Assembly (NCBI GenBank): GCA_964586425.1
Contig: CAZPHI010000006.1
Location: forward strand, 1-64,000
Length of the DNA: 64,000 nucleotides
From: CAZPHI01 sp964586425
Lineage (GTDB): Bacteria > Bacillota > Clostridia > Lachnospirales > Lachnospiraceae
Direction of reading: 5' to 3'
The notes under the pieces were generated by a model. The model saw only the letters and a program-made list of their open reading frames with translations. It made no database searches and was not told the DNA's origin. Positions 8,062 through 16,199 of this stretch are shown here, piece after piece (the stretch's first letter is position 1; the number at the start of each line of letters is the position of its first letter). Made by a program: the position numbers and the translations under genes.

Positions 8062-9420
8062 ATGAAGATTATTATTGTTGGCTGTGGAAAGACTGGTGCG
8101 ACAATCACTGAACAGCTTAGCCAGGAAGGTCATGATATTGCTATCATTGATATAGACAGTTATGTAATCCATGATGTTACGAATAATTTTGATGTTATGG
8201 GAGTTGTTGGTAACGGCGCAAGTTATACAGTTCAGATGGAAGCCGGTATTGAAGAAGCTGATATCCTTATTGCAGTTACAGATTCGGATGAACTTAATCT
8301 ATTGTGCTGCTTGATCGCTAAAAAAGCAGGTAACTGTCACACAATCGCACGTGTAAGAAATCCTATGTATAACAAAGAGATTAATTTCATTAAAGAAGAA
8401 TTAGGTCTTTCAATGACTATTAATCCAGAATATGCAGCAGCTACAGAGATGGCAAGAATCTTAAGATTCCCATCTGCAATTAAAGTTGAGACATTCGCCA
8501 AGGGAAGAGTAGAACTCATGGAGTTCATTATTGGAGAAGGTTCAATTCTTCATAACTGCAGCCTTATGGATATATCTAAGAAGATACAGTCAGAAGTACT
8601 GGTGTGTGCGGTAAAACGTGGAGATAAAGTAATCATTCCTAATGGTAGTTTTGTGCTTCAACAGCACGATATCATCAGTATTGTTGCTCCACCTACAAGT
8701 TCAAGAGATTTCTTTAAGAAGATTGAAATTAATACACATCAGGTATCCAATGCAATGATAGTTGGAGGTGGTACGATTGCGTATTACCTGGCTGAACAAC
8801 TACTGAGCAAGGGGATAGAAGTTAAGATTATAGAAAGCAATCATGACAGATGCGAACAGTTAAGTGATCTACTTCCTAAAGCCGTTATTATTAATGGTGA
8901 TGCTACAAATCATAATGTATTACTTGAAGAAGGCATTGAACACTGTGACTCATTTGTATCGTTAACAGGTATTGATGAAGGTAACATATTCCTTTCATTA
9001 TTTGCAAAGAATAATTCAAAGGCAAAGATAATTACAAAGATCAATAGAATTTCGGTGGATGATGTAATCAGTACATTCAATTTAGGTAGTCTTATCTATC
9101 CAAAATTCATTACAACAGAATATATAGTAAGATACGTTAGAGCGATGCAGAATTCAATCGGAAGTAACGTAGAGACTTTATATAGAATCGTAGACAGCCA
9201 GGCGGAGGCTATGGAATTCCTAATTAGAGAAGATTCCAAAGTTGTAGGTGTTCCGCTGGAACAGCTTAACCTTAAGGAGAATCTGCTGATAGCCTGCATT
9301 AACAGAGCTGGTAATATTATATTACCAAAAGGTAAAACAGAGATTCAGGTTGGTGATACAGTAATCATCATTACTACACAGAAAGGTCTTCATGATATTA
9401 AAGATATAATGAAGAATTAA
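8062..9420 (+). CDS. trkA: Trk potassium uptake protein TrkA
   Basis: TrkA is the cytoplasmic NAD(H)/nucleotide-binding regulator that gates the TrkH potassium channel. The 452 residues hold two repeats, each an RCK Rossmann domain followed by a TrkA-C domain. The first begins MKIIIVGCGKTGATI with acidic IDID at the end of beta 2, and the second begins near residue 230 with AMIVGGGTIAYYLA. An in-frame GTG at 8020 would add 14 residues, but those codons lie in the repeat element. The ATG at 8062 has GGAG at 8052-8055 and gives the family's normal N-terminus. It is followed 12 bases later by trkH. Confidence 0.93.
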   Translation: MKIIIVGCGKTGATITEQLSQEGHDIAIIDIDSYVIHDVTNNFDVMGVVGNGASYTVQMEAGIEEADILIAVTDSDELNLLCCLIAKKAGNCHTIARVRNPMYNKEINFIKEELGLSMTINPEYAAATEMARILRFPSAIKVETFAKGRVELMEFIIGEGSILHNCSLMDISKKIQSEVLVCAVKRGDKVIIPNGSFVLQQHDIISIVAPPTSSRDFFKKIEINTHQVSNAMIVGGGTIAYYLAEQLLSKGIEVKIIESNHDRCEQLSDLLPKAVIINGDATNHNVLLEEGIEHCDSFVSLTGIDEGNIFLSLFAKNNSKAKIITKINRISVDDVISTFNLGSLIYPKFITTEYIVRYVRAMQNSIGSNVETLYRIVDSQAEAMEFLIREDSKVVGVPLEQLNLKENLLIACINRAGNIILPKGKTEIQVGDTVIIITTQKGLHDIKDIMKN

Positions 9421-9432
9421 TGGAGGAGACTG

Positions 9433-10872
9433 ATGAATCATTCTATAATTAGATTTATATTAGGAAAAGTTCTTCTGTTTGAATCCGCATTTCTTGTGCT
9501 ACCTTGTATTGTGGCTTTAATATATGGAGAGCAGGAAGGCTATGCATACGTAATAGTAGCATTGATTAGCGCGTTGACAGGCTATATAATATCAAGGAAA
9601 AGACCAGCTAATCAGGTCTATTTTGCAAGAGAAGGCTTTGTAACAGTTGCACTTAGCTGGATTATTATGAGTATTGTTGGTGCTGTGCCATTCGTAATAA
9701 GTGGAGACATACCTTCATTCACAGATGCGTTGTTTGAGACAATATCAGGATTCACAACAACAGGAGCTAGTGTATTAAGCAATGTAGAAGGATTAAGCTA
9801 CTGCAGTTTATTCTGGCGAAGCTTTACCCACTGGATTGGCGGAATGGGCGTATTCATATTCTTGTTGGCTGTATTGCCAATGACAGGTGGATATAACATG
9901 CATCTTATGAGGGCAGAGAGCCCGGGACCTTCTGTAAGCAAGCTGGTGCCAAGAATTAGAGATACAGCCAAGATTCTTTATATAATATACATTGTAATGA
10001 CACTTGTAGAGATAGTGCTTTTGTTATTTGCAGGAATGCCTCTTTTCGATTCACTTACAACATCATTCGGTACAGCCGGTACTGGTGGTTTTGGTATCAA
10101 GAATGACAGCATGACAAGCTACTCAGTAGCAATTCAGGTTATCGTAACAATATTCATGATTCTGTTTGGTGTCAACTTCAATGCATATTATATTCTTCTT
10201 GGTAAGAACAAAAAAAGCGTATTTAAGATGGAAGAAGTCAAATGGTACTTCATAATCATCGCTGTAAGTGTACTTGTCATAACGATTGACATCACTGCGG
10301 TGTTTGGCAATGTGTTAACAGCATTTCAACAGTCATCATTCCAGGTTGCATCAATCATTACAACGACGGGATATTCGACAGCGGACTTTAATATGTGGCC
10401 GCAGTTATCAAGAACATTGCTTGTAATTATTATGTTTATCGGAGCCTGTGCAGGAAGTACTGGTGGTGGTATCAAAGTATCGAGAATTCTTATCCTTTTC
10501 AAATCAATGAAGCAGGAAATCAATTCCTTCATACATCCAAGAAGTGTTAAGACGATTAAGCTTGATGATAAAGCTGTTGATAAAGATACGGTCAGAGGCG
10601 TTAATGCATTTCTCGTGACATATGTTATGATATTCGGAATCTCGATGGTAATTCTTGCGTTCGATAATCTGGATATGGTTACGAACTTCACATCAATTGC
10701 CGCGACAATTAATAATATTGGACCAGGTCTTGAACTTGTAGGTCCAACAGGTAACTTCGGAATATTCTCGCCAGTCGCCAAATATGTCCTTATGTTTGAC
10801 ATGCTTGCAGGCCGACTCGAGCTCTATCCAATATTAGTTCTTTTCTCACCATCGGTTTGGAAGAAGAATTAG
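9433..10872 (+). CDS. trkH: Trk potassium uptake channel TrkH
   Basis: TrkH is the membrane-embedded potassium-translocating subunit, built from four M1-P-M2 units. Pore-loop filter regions are visible at SGFTTTGASVL (about residue 105), FGTAGTGGFG (about 214), IITTTGYSTADF (about 310) and TINNIGPGLE (about 425). The 479-residue length is typical. The start ATG at 9433 follows GGAGGA and lies 12 bases after trkA, so the two form an operon. A strong bidirectional terminator follows. Confidence 0.94.
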   Translation: MNHSIIRFILGKVLLFESAFLVLPCIVALIYGEQEGYAYVIVALISALTGYIISRKRPANQVYFAREGFVTVALSWIIMSIVGAVPFVISGDIPSFTDALFETISGFTTTGASVLSNVEGLSYCSLFWRSFTHWIGGMGVFIFLLAVLPMTGGYNMHLMRAESPGPSVSKLVPRIRDTAKILYIIYIVMTLVEIVLLLFAGMPLFDSLTTSFGTAGTGGFGIKNDSMTSYSVAIQVIVTIFMILFGVNFNAYYILLGKNKKSVFKMEEVKWYFIIIAVSVLVITIDITAVFGNVLTAFQQSSFQVASIITTTGYSTADFNMWPQLSRTLLVIIMFIGACAGSTGGGIKVSRILILFKSMKQEINSFIHPRSVKTIKLDDKAVDKDTVRGVNAFLVTYVMIFGISMVILAFDNLDMVTNFTSIAATINNIGPGLELVGPTGNFGIFSPVAKYVLMFDMLAGRLELYPILVLFSPSVWKKN

Positions 10873-10895
10873 TTTTTTTGAAAAAATGCTTTAGC

Positions 10896-10939
10896 AAACC
10901 CATACTACAGTGAATATTAGACTGTAGTGTGGGTTTTTC
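10896..10939. terminator. Bidirectional terminator between trkH and cdaR-type gene
   Basis: A 16-bp stem (10896-10911 with 10921-10936, one G-U pair) is flanked by an A-run on the left and GGGTTTTT on the right. It therefore works as an intrinsic terminator on both strands for two convergent genes. The stop codon of the minus-strand regulator lies in the loop. Confidence 0.85.
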
Positions 10940-12014
10940 TTAACTTTAAAGCCAAATAAATCTTGACAGCATCTTCAAAATCACGCGGATTCTTGCCAGT
11001 CTTTTTATATATCTTATCCAAGCGGTATTGAAGGGTGTTCTTATGAATGAATAATCTCTCGCAAGTATCAGCAAGTGACATATTGGTACGGTAATATATA
11101 TTAAGAAGCTGTATCTCATCTTCATCAAGCTTGCCGGTAATTTTATCCATATATTCCTGCCTATGCTCGTCATTAACGCAGGAAAGAATAATTTCTAACT
11201 CCATGGAATCAAAAACTGCATAATTATTACCATCATAGGTTAAGCTATTAGAGGTCGTAAGCGCACTTTGATATGAACGTTCAAGCTGATGGTAGGGAAC
11301 TGAACGACCAATAGAGGTCTTAAGCATCTTCACATAGGAAGCTGCAAACTTCTCAATCTTGTGATGATTGTTCAGATAGTCGTCATCATCAATAAGTGCA
11401 ATATATATGTTAGGGTAGTAATATGCATACAGCTGGACATTAATATTATTGTAAATGTTGTATATTTTTTGTTCTAGCATGGAAAGATTGACAGGATTAT
11501 ACTTTGAAGAGATTTCGATAAGGATAATTCTCTTCTTTGTTTCAGTGCTGATTTTCCAGTCATTAAAGCAATCAAGAAGATAATCGTGGTTCAGCTCGCG
11601 TGAATTAATCATTGAATCTAGGACATAGTGTTTTTTATCGCTGTCGGCACGGCTGATTGAATTAAGCTCCTTCTCTCGGATTAGAAGCCTGGTAATCTGT
11701 TCAGCCAGATGCGCATATACCCTGACTTCATCGGGAATACCGCTGATACCGATTACAGCAACAATAGCGTGATTGTGACTTATAGGAAGATTGACACCTT
11801 TGTAAGTTCCTGAATATGTATCATCGGTATCAACTTCAATGGTTGTTCCACTTGCAGCAGCTTTTTGTCCTATCTCATGATAGGTACCGATTCTTTGCTC
11901 GTTAGTACTTGCGGATATAATGCCGGAAGGCTCAATAAAGTTGACATCCTTACCACATACGTCCTTCACTGTATTAACAATTTGTTGCGCAAGCTTCTTG
12001 TCTATTAAACTCAT
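10917..12014 (-). CDS. cdaR: Sugar-diacid regulator, CdaR/PucR family
   Basis: The N-terminal sugar-diacid recognition domain (about residues 1-130) starts MSLIDKKLAQQIVNTVKDV, typical of CdaR. A GGDEF-like middle region follows. The C-terminal PucR helix-turn-helix is at about residues 305-360, with YYRTNMSLADTCERLFIHKN and TLQYRLDKIYKKTGKNP. The 365-residue length is normal. In known systems CdaR activates glucarate, galactarate and glycerate genes. Here it is divergent from glycerate kinase and a GntP permease, so activation of those genes by glycerate or a sugar diacid is the likely role. The start has AGGT(C) upstream on the minus strand at about 12020-12025. Confidence 0.88.
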   Translation of the reverse strand: MSLIDKKLAQQIVNTVKDVCGKDVNFIEPSGIISASTNEQRIGTYHEIGQKAAASGTTIEVDTDDTYSGTYKGVNLPISHNHAIVAVIGISGIPDEVRVYAHLAEQITRLLIREKELNSISRADSDKKHYVLDSMINSRELNHDYLLDCFNDWKISTETKKRIILIEISSKYNPVNLSMLEQKIYNIYNNINVQLYAYYYPNIYIALIDDDDYLNNHHKIEKFAASYVKMLKTSIGRSVPYHQLERSYQSALTTSNSLTYDGNNYAVFDSMELEIILSCVNDEHRQEYMDKITGKLDEDEIQLLNIYYRTNMSLADTCERLFIHKNTLQYRLDKIYKKTGKNPRDFEDAVKIYLALKLRKTHTTV

Positions 12015-12165
12015 CTTATGACCTCCATAGCAATCTAATAATATATGGCATTGTTATATGTAACAAAAAAAGATATAAAATAATAGAATATATGTTATCT
12101 GTACTATATGATTATAACATTCAATTTGATATTATACAATCATCAACAGAGAACAAAACACGTTA

Positions 12166-12337
12166 GTAAAAATCACTCAGGTTTAGGAGGTAGACCGACG
12201 AATCGCTCTGATGAGCCGATTCTAACGGTCAAACAATTTGAGATAAACTCAAATTGTTAATAATCGCAAGTGAGAAATCGCATTCGCGATTTGCTCACTG
12301 CGTGCCTTCGTAAAAATCACTCAGGCATAGGAGGTAG
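12166..12337 (+). repeat. Hairpin-rich intergenic element, copy D, with 27-bp flanking repeats
   Basis: The second hairpin is a perfect 11-bp stem (12232-12242 with 12248-12258). The third pairs 12265-12281 with 12286-12302. The first (CGACGAATCG with CCGATTCTAACGG) spans about 12195-12229. The element is bounded by 27-bp direct repeats at 12166-12192 and 12311-12337 that match at 25 positions. Both contain ATCACTCAGG and TAGGAGGTAG, so the ribosome binding site of the kinase gene is present twice, 145 bp apart. Confidence 0.82.
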
Positions 12338-12341
12338 GGAT

Positions 12342-13484
12342 ATGAAGATAGTAACAGCGATTGATTCATTCAAAGGAAGCATGACTTCGATGGAAGCAGG
12401 ATACGCAGCAATGGATGGAATTAAAAGAGTATATCCAGATGCAGAGGTGGCAGTTAGACCACTTGCAGATGGAGGTGAAGGAACAGTTGAGGCTTTAGTA
12501 TCAGGAATGAACGGTATACTTAAAACAGTTACAGTTACAGGTCCATTAGGAGAGAAAGTTGATGCAGCATACGGAATTATAGAAAGTACAAAAACAGCAA
12601 TTGTTGAGATGTCAGCAGCAGCTGGTATCACACTTGTACCGGATGAGAAAAAGAATCCTTTATACACAACAACATATGGCGTTGGTGAAGTTATAAGAGA
12701 TGCAATCCAGTACGGATGCAGAAGATTCATCGTAGGTATCGGTGGAAGCGCTACTAATGATGGAGGAATCGGAATGCTACAGGCACTTGGATATGAGCTT
12801 CTTGATAAAGATGGAAAACAGGTTCCATTCGGAGCAATTGGCCTTTCATTATTAGAGACAATTAGTGCAGATAATGTTATTCCTGAATTAAAGGAATGTG
12901 AATTCAAGGTAGCATGTGATGTAACGAATACACTTTGTGGAGAGCAAGGTTGTTCAGCAATATATGGTCCACAAAAGGGTGCAACCCCAACAATGATCAT
13001 GCAGATGGACAAATGGCTTAATTACTACGCAGCATTATCAAGAGAGAGCTTTCCTAAAGCAGATGCAAAGCGTGAAGGAACAGGAGCCGCAGGTGGCCTT
13101 GGTTTCGCATTCTTAACATACACTAATGCAGTGTTAGAATCAGGAATTAAGATTGTACTTGAAGAAACAAGATTAGAAGAGTACGTTAAAGATGCAGACA
13201 TCGTAATTACGGGTGAAGGAAGATTAGATGGTCAGACAGCAATGGGCAAAGCCCCTGTTGGTGTAGCAGGCATCGCAAAAAAATTCGATAAAACAGTACT
13301 TGCATTCTCTGGATGTGTAACGAAAGAAGCGGTTGCGTGCAACGAACATGGCATAGACGCATTTTTCCCAATTCTTAGAACTGTAGTAACACTTGATGAA
13401 GCAATGAATGCAGATAACGCAAAGGCCAATATGGCAGACACAGCAGAGCAGGTATTCCACTTGATTAAAAGCATGGGACGCTAA
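12342..13484 (+). CDS. garK: Glycerate kinase (GarK/GlxK family)
   Basis: This enzyme phosphorylates D-glycerate, giving 2-phosphoglycerate in the GarK type. The 380-residue protein opens with MKIVTAIDSFKGSMTS. It contains RPLADGGEGTVEAL (about residues 40-53) and GIGGSATNDGGIGML (about 131-145), all hallmarks of glycerate kinase type 1. A longer frame from 12270 starts inside the repeat element. The ATG at 12342 has AGGAGGT at 12329-12335 and the usual N-terminus. Next is a GntP permease 30 bases away, and upstream a divergent CdaR-type regulator. Together with the GarR-like reductase at 18826 this fits a tartronate-semialdehyde to glycerate route. Confidence 0.93.
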   Translation: MKIVTAIDSFKGSMTSMEAGYAAMDGIKRVYPDAEVAVRPLADGGEGTVEALVSGMNGILKTVTVTGPLGEKVDAAYGIIESTKTAIVEMSAAAGITLVPDEKKNPLYTTTYGVGEVIRDAIQYGCRRFIVGIGGSATNDGGIGMLQALGYELLDKDGKQVPFGAIGLSLLETISADNVIPELKECEFKVACDVTNTLCGEQGCSAIYGPQKGATPTMIMQMDKWLNYYAALSRESFPKADAKREGTGAAGGLGFAFLTYTNAVLESGIKIVLEETRLEEYVKDADIVITGEGRLDGQTAMGKAPVGVAGIAKKFDKTVLAFSGCVTKEAVACNEHGIDAFFPILRTVVTLDEAMNADNAKANMADTAEQVFHLIKSMGR

Positions 13485-13514
13485 CAACGAAAGATATGAA
13501 TGGAGGAATGACAT

Positions 13515-14393
13515 ATGACATATGAATTTACAACAATAGGAGCATTAATAGGACTTGTCCTTGCAATAATTTTAATTATTAAAAAAGTGCAGCCTGCATA
13601 TAGCCTTATAATAGGTGCACTTGTAGGTGGTGTAATTGGTAGTGGTAGTCTTGTTACAACGGTTAATGCTATGGTAGCCGGTTCGCAGAGTATGATATCT
13701 TCAGTACTTAGAATCATGACATCTGGTATCTTAGCAGGTACTCTTATTAAAACAGGTGCAGCAGAGAAGATTGCAGAAGTAATAGTAACCAAGCTCGGTC
13801 AAAAGAGAGCAATCGCAGCTCCAATCGTAGTAATTATCCTACTTGCATTAAGACCACTTGCCAAAATAGCAATTGATCCACTTATTGCTCTTCCAATTGG
13901 TGGTATCATCTGTACATTATGTTGTGGCAAAATCAAACACATCAGAGAATACTCAGAGTTTGGCCTTAGCAAAGTAATTGGTGTATCAGTACTCTTAATT
14001 GGTACAGGTACAATCGCAGGAATTATCAAAACATCAGCACTTCAATATGATGTAATTAATCTTCTTAATATGGTTAGTCTTCCAGCATTCTTGCTTGCTC
14101 CAATATCAGGTATCTTAATGGCAGGTGCAACAGCTTCGACAACAGCAGGTGCAACAATTGCAGCTCAGACATTCGGAACAACACTCACAAGTGCAGGTGT
14201 ATCAGCTCTTGCATCAGGCGCTATGATTCATGCAGGTGCAACAGTAATTGATTCACTTCCACATGGCTCATTCTTCCATGCAACAGCAGGTGCAGCTAAC
14301 ATGACAATTAAGGAAAGATTAAAATTAATACCTTATGAAGCATGTGTTGGTCTAACAAGCACAATAGTAGCAATTATAATGTATTTGATATAA
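13515..14393 (+). CDS. GntP-family glycerate/gluconate permease, internally deleted
   Basis: This membrane transporter belongs to the GntP family. Full members have about 420-450 residues; this one has 292. The N-terminal part (GALIGLVLAIILIIKKVQPA to KIAEVIVTKLGQKRA, residues 9-99) and the C-terminal part (APIVVIILLALRPL onward, residue 102) both match the family. The central segment that normally lies between them, about 130 residues with several helices and a conserved loop, is absent. The reading frame is intact across the join near 13809-13824. The C-terminal motif ATVIDSLPHGSFFH is kept. The protein is probably not a working transporter. It is co-directional with glycerate kinase, with GGAGG at 13501-13505. 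Confidence 0.82.
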   Translation: MTYEFTTIGALIGLVLAIILIIKKVQPAYSLIIGALVGGVIGSGSLVTTVNAMVAGSQSMISSVLRIMTSGILAGTLIKTGAAEKIAEVIVTKLGQKRAIAAPIVVIILLALRPLAKIAIDPLIALPIGGIICTLCCGKIKHIREYSEFGLSKVIGVSVLLIGTGTIAGIIKTSALQYDVINLLNMVSLPAFLLAPISGILMAGATASTTAGATIAAQTFGTTLTSAGVSALASGAMIHAGATVIDSLPHGSFFHATAGAANMTIKERLKLIPYEACVGLTSTIVAIIMYLI

Positions 14394-14464
14394 ATAACAA
14401 TTGATTATCTTGGGAGATATAACGTGATGATGGCCCACCGTAGAATATGCGGTGGGCCATCTTT
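14376..14464 (+). repeat. 89-bp direct repeat, left copy
   Basis: The end of the permease gene plus its terminator is repeated at 16737-16825 with roughly 85 per cent identity by eye. Both copies share GTATTTGATATAAATAACAA and ATATAACGTGAT. The two copies bracket the block of four small genes at 14489-16735. Confidence 0.85.
14429..14464 (+). terminator. Terminator after GntP-type permease
   Basis: GATGGCCCACCG (14429-14440) and CGGTGGGCCATC (14450-14461) form a perfect 12-bp GC-rich stem followed by TTT. It ends the garK-permease transcript. Confidence 0.8.
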
Positions 14465-14488
14465 GAGTGCACAATATGAATAGGCACA

Positions 14489-15001
14489 TTATTTATTAAT
14501 AGATTTGTTGATGACTCTACATCCCATGAATCTTATTATTAAAAGAAAAATCAATGCAATAAGAATGAAAATATTAGCATAAGTATTAATACGTATATCT
14601 GTAAATACCATATGAATTCTGATAAGTATGCAGACCTGACTTATAATAGCAAGAACAACAAGTGAAGCGCATGATATAAAGGAATATAGGTTACTTCGCA
14701 CAAACCAGAGAGATGCTAAGAAGATTACTACGGCACCATATAAAAATAGATAGTCAAATAAATCATAGAATTCTATACCATACAAAGTCATAAAGTAGTC
14801 TGTCGAAGAATTTGGAGTAGGTATATACGTAAGCTTATAGGATGTGCAGATTAGCGAGTATATCCATCCGGCTGCTGCGATAGTAATTAGTATTCGAAAA
14901 AGTAATGAGTATAAAAAAGATAAAGCAGATAAAGAAGAACGCTGCTTTGATTGTACAGGTGTATCTATATTAGTAATAGTATCATTAATTTGCTCTGTCA
15001 T
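14489..15001 (-). CDS. Four-helix membrane protein, unknown function (copy 1)
   Basis: This 170-residue protein has a polar N-terminus and four predicted transmembrane helices: about residues 32-52, 80-100, 107-127 and 139-160. I do not recognise a family. It is clearly paralogous to the minus-strand gene at 15624-16064: both carry YGIEFYD followed by a helix with YLF.Y.A, then LWF and SFISC. The start has GGAGGA on the minus strand at 15005-15010. It is divergent from a small anchored protein at 15177, an arrangement repeated in the second pair. Confidence 0.75.
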   Translation of the reverse strand: MTEQINDTITNIDTPVQSKQRSSLSALSFLYSLLFRILITIAAAGWIYSLICTSYKLTYIPTPNSSTDYFMTLYGIEFYDLFDYLFLYGAVVIFLASLWFVRSNLYSFISCASLVVLAIISQVCILIRIHMVFTDIRINTYANIFILIALIFLLIIRFMGCRVINKSINK

Positions 15002-15093
15002 TGTCTCCTCCTAGATTAGAATATGCGTTAATTATAGCACGGGATAATATATCTGTAAAGCGTAAAAGTATATTCATTAAAAAAGATTATATG

Positions 15094-15122
15094 TTGACAC
15101 AATAAATATGTGATGATATTAC
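15094..15122 (+). promoter_or_regulatory. Promoter of anchored-protein gene, copy 1
   Basis: TTGACA (15094-15099), 17 bases, then TATTAC (15117-15122). The same layout with related flanking sequence (TGATGATAT) occurs before the second copy at 16124, so the promoter was duplicated with the gene. Confidence 0.55.
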
Positions 15123-15176
15123 ATAAATATATATTTGCTCGTGTAATTAGACTAAAGTTGAGGAGAAGGAATAGAG

Positions 15177-15644
15177 ATGAAGACAAAAACTAGACGCATA
15201 TTATTAGGTATATTTATTGTTGTTGCGATTGTTATATATGTATTCGTAGGAAGAGTGAAGGTAATACATTATATTAATAAGCAGACATATGAAACTAATA
15301 AGTATCCAATTAATACTAATGTTGTAAAACATAGCTTTTATGCTACTAATCTATATGGCGCAAAGTTAAAAATTCAAAAAGAAGATATTGAAAGATATTC
15401 TAGTCTGAACAAAAGTGCAGATGCACAGATTTATCTACAAGATCGTTTACCTGAAGAGTATGAGGAGATTAGTAATTATTTTAAATTGGCAAAAACAAAC
15501 TTCTCGTGGTTTGATATTGAGTTATCAGATATGATCAAATACAGTGAACGGAGTAATAATAATGCTTGTATGAGCCTTGATTGTCTTCCACAGAAGAGAA
15601 ATAAACCCATTCTATTTATTATGTTATTCTTTACATTTATCTAA
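15177..15644 (+). CDS. Small membrane-anchored protein, unknown function (copy 1, altered C-terminus)
   Basis: This 155-residue protein has an N-terminal signal anchor (about residues 7-26, ILLGIFIVVAIVIYVFVG) and an exported, mostly polar domain. Residues 26-130 match the second copy at 16200-16735: VKVIHYINK against MKVLFYMNK, AKLKIQKEDIERY against AKIKIKKEDLHKY, and MIKY in both. After about residue 127 the likeness ends. The frame instead runs into the 3' end of the opposing gene and ends in a hydrophobic tail, so the original C-terminus seems lost. The start follows GAGGAGAAGG. No function is known. Confidence 0.65.
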   Translation: MKTKTRRILLGIFIVVAIVIYVFVGRVKVIHYINKQTYETNKYPINTNVVKHSFYATNLYGAKLKIQKEDIERYSSLNKSADAQIYLQDRLPEEYEEISNYFKLAKTNFSWFDIELSDMIKYSERSNNNACMSLDCLPQKRNKPILFIMLFFTFI

Positions 15645-16064
15645 TATCATTGTGAAAACAAATTTTATAATTAGTAAAATTACTATTGCAACTAAAATTC
15701 CACAGCTAATATAAAAAGCTGGTTGAAGTCCTGAAAAATTAAAATCAATTAGAAACAGGATGCTTATGTGATAGATAAGTGCAGTAAGAGCAATTAGCTC
15801 ACAGGATATAAAAGACAATTTATTATTACTGATAAACCATAGACCTATGATGAATATAGCAATGGCAGTATATATAAATAAATAATTGCATCCATCATAA
15901 AATTCTATTCCATACATTCTTCCATGTGCATTATAACGTTCATTTTCAATTCTATAGAATAATGTCATCAGACTGTACAGCCAGCCTGCAACTGACAGGG
16001 TGATTATTAATCTTAGCATAAGAGTATGCAAAAAAATCTGCTTTCTTGTCATTAGTCCCTCCAA
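15624..16064 (-). CDS. Four-helix membrane protein, unknown function (copy 2)
   Basis: This 146-residue paralogue of 14489-15001 has four predicted membrane helices and the shared core YGIEFYDGCNYLFIYTA, GLWFI and KLSFISCE. An alternative start at the second Met (MTRKQ) would give 142 residues. The minus-strand GGAGGG at 16057-16062 overlaps the first codons, which favours that second ATG (complement of 16050-16052). Its 3' end overlaps the 3' end of the convergent gene by 21 bases. Confidence 0.72.
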   Translation of the reverse strand: MEGLMTRKQIFLHTLMLRLIITLSVAGWLYSLMTLFYRIENERYNAHGRMYGIEFYDGCNYLFIYTAIAIFIIGLWFISNNKLSFISCELIALTALIYHISILFLIDFNFSGLQPAFYISCGILVAIVILLIIKFVFTMILDKCKE

Positions 16065-16123
16065 TATAAAAGCTTTTTATGTTATTATATCATATATCTA
16101 GAAAATGTAAATGAAAAAATGTA

Positions 16124-16152
16124 TTGACGTATAAAATTAATGATGATATGCT
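16124..16152 (+). promoter_or_regulatory. Promoter of anchored-protein gene, copy 2
   Basis: TTGACG (16124-16129), 17 bases, then TATGCT (16147-16152). It corresponds in position and flanking bases to the promoter at 15094 of copy 1. Confidence 0.55.
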
Positions 16153-16199
16153 ATTAATATAAATTCTAAGGTGGATTTCTTATAGATTAGGAGTAGTAA

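Noticed and set aside
12270..12341. 24-residue N-terminal extension of glycerate kinase
   Set aside because: It lies in repeat copy D; AGGAGGT directly before 12342 and the usual MKIVTAIDSFKG start decide against it.
12317..13012. 231-codon minus-strand frame opposite glycerate kinase
   Set aside because: Shadow frame of a well-supported gene; Ser/Pro/Ile-rich composition and no ribosome binding site.
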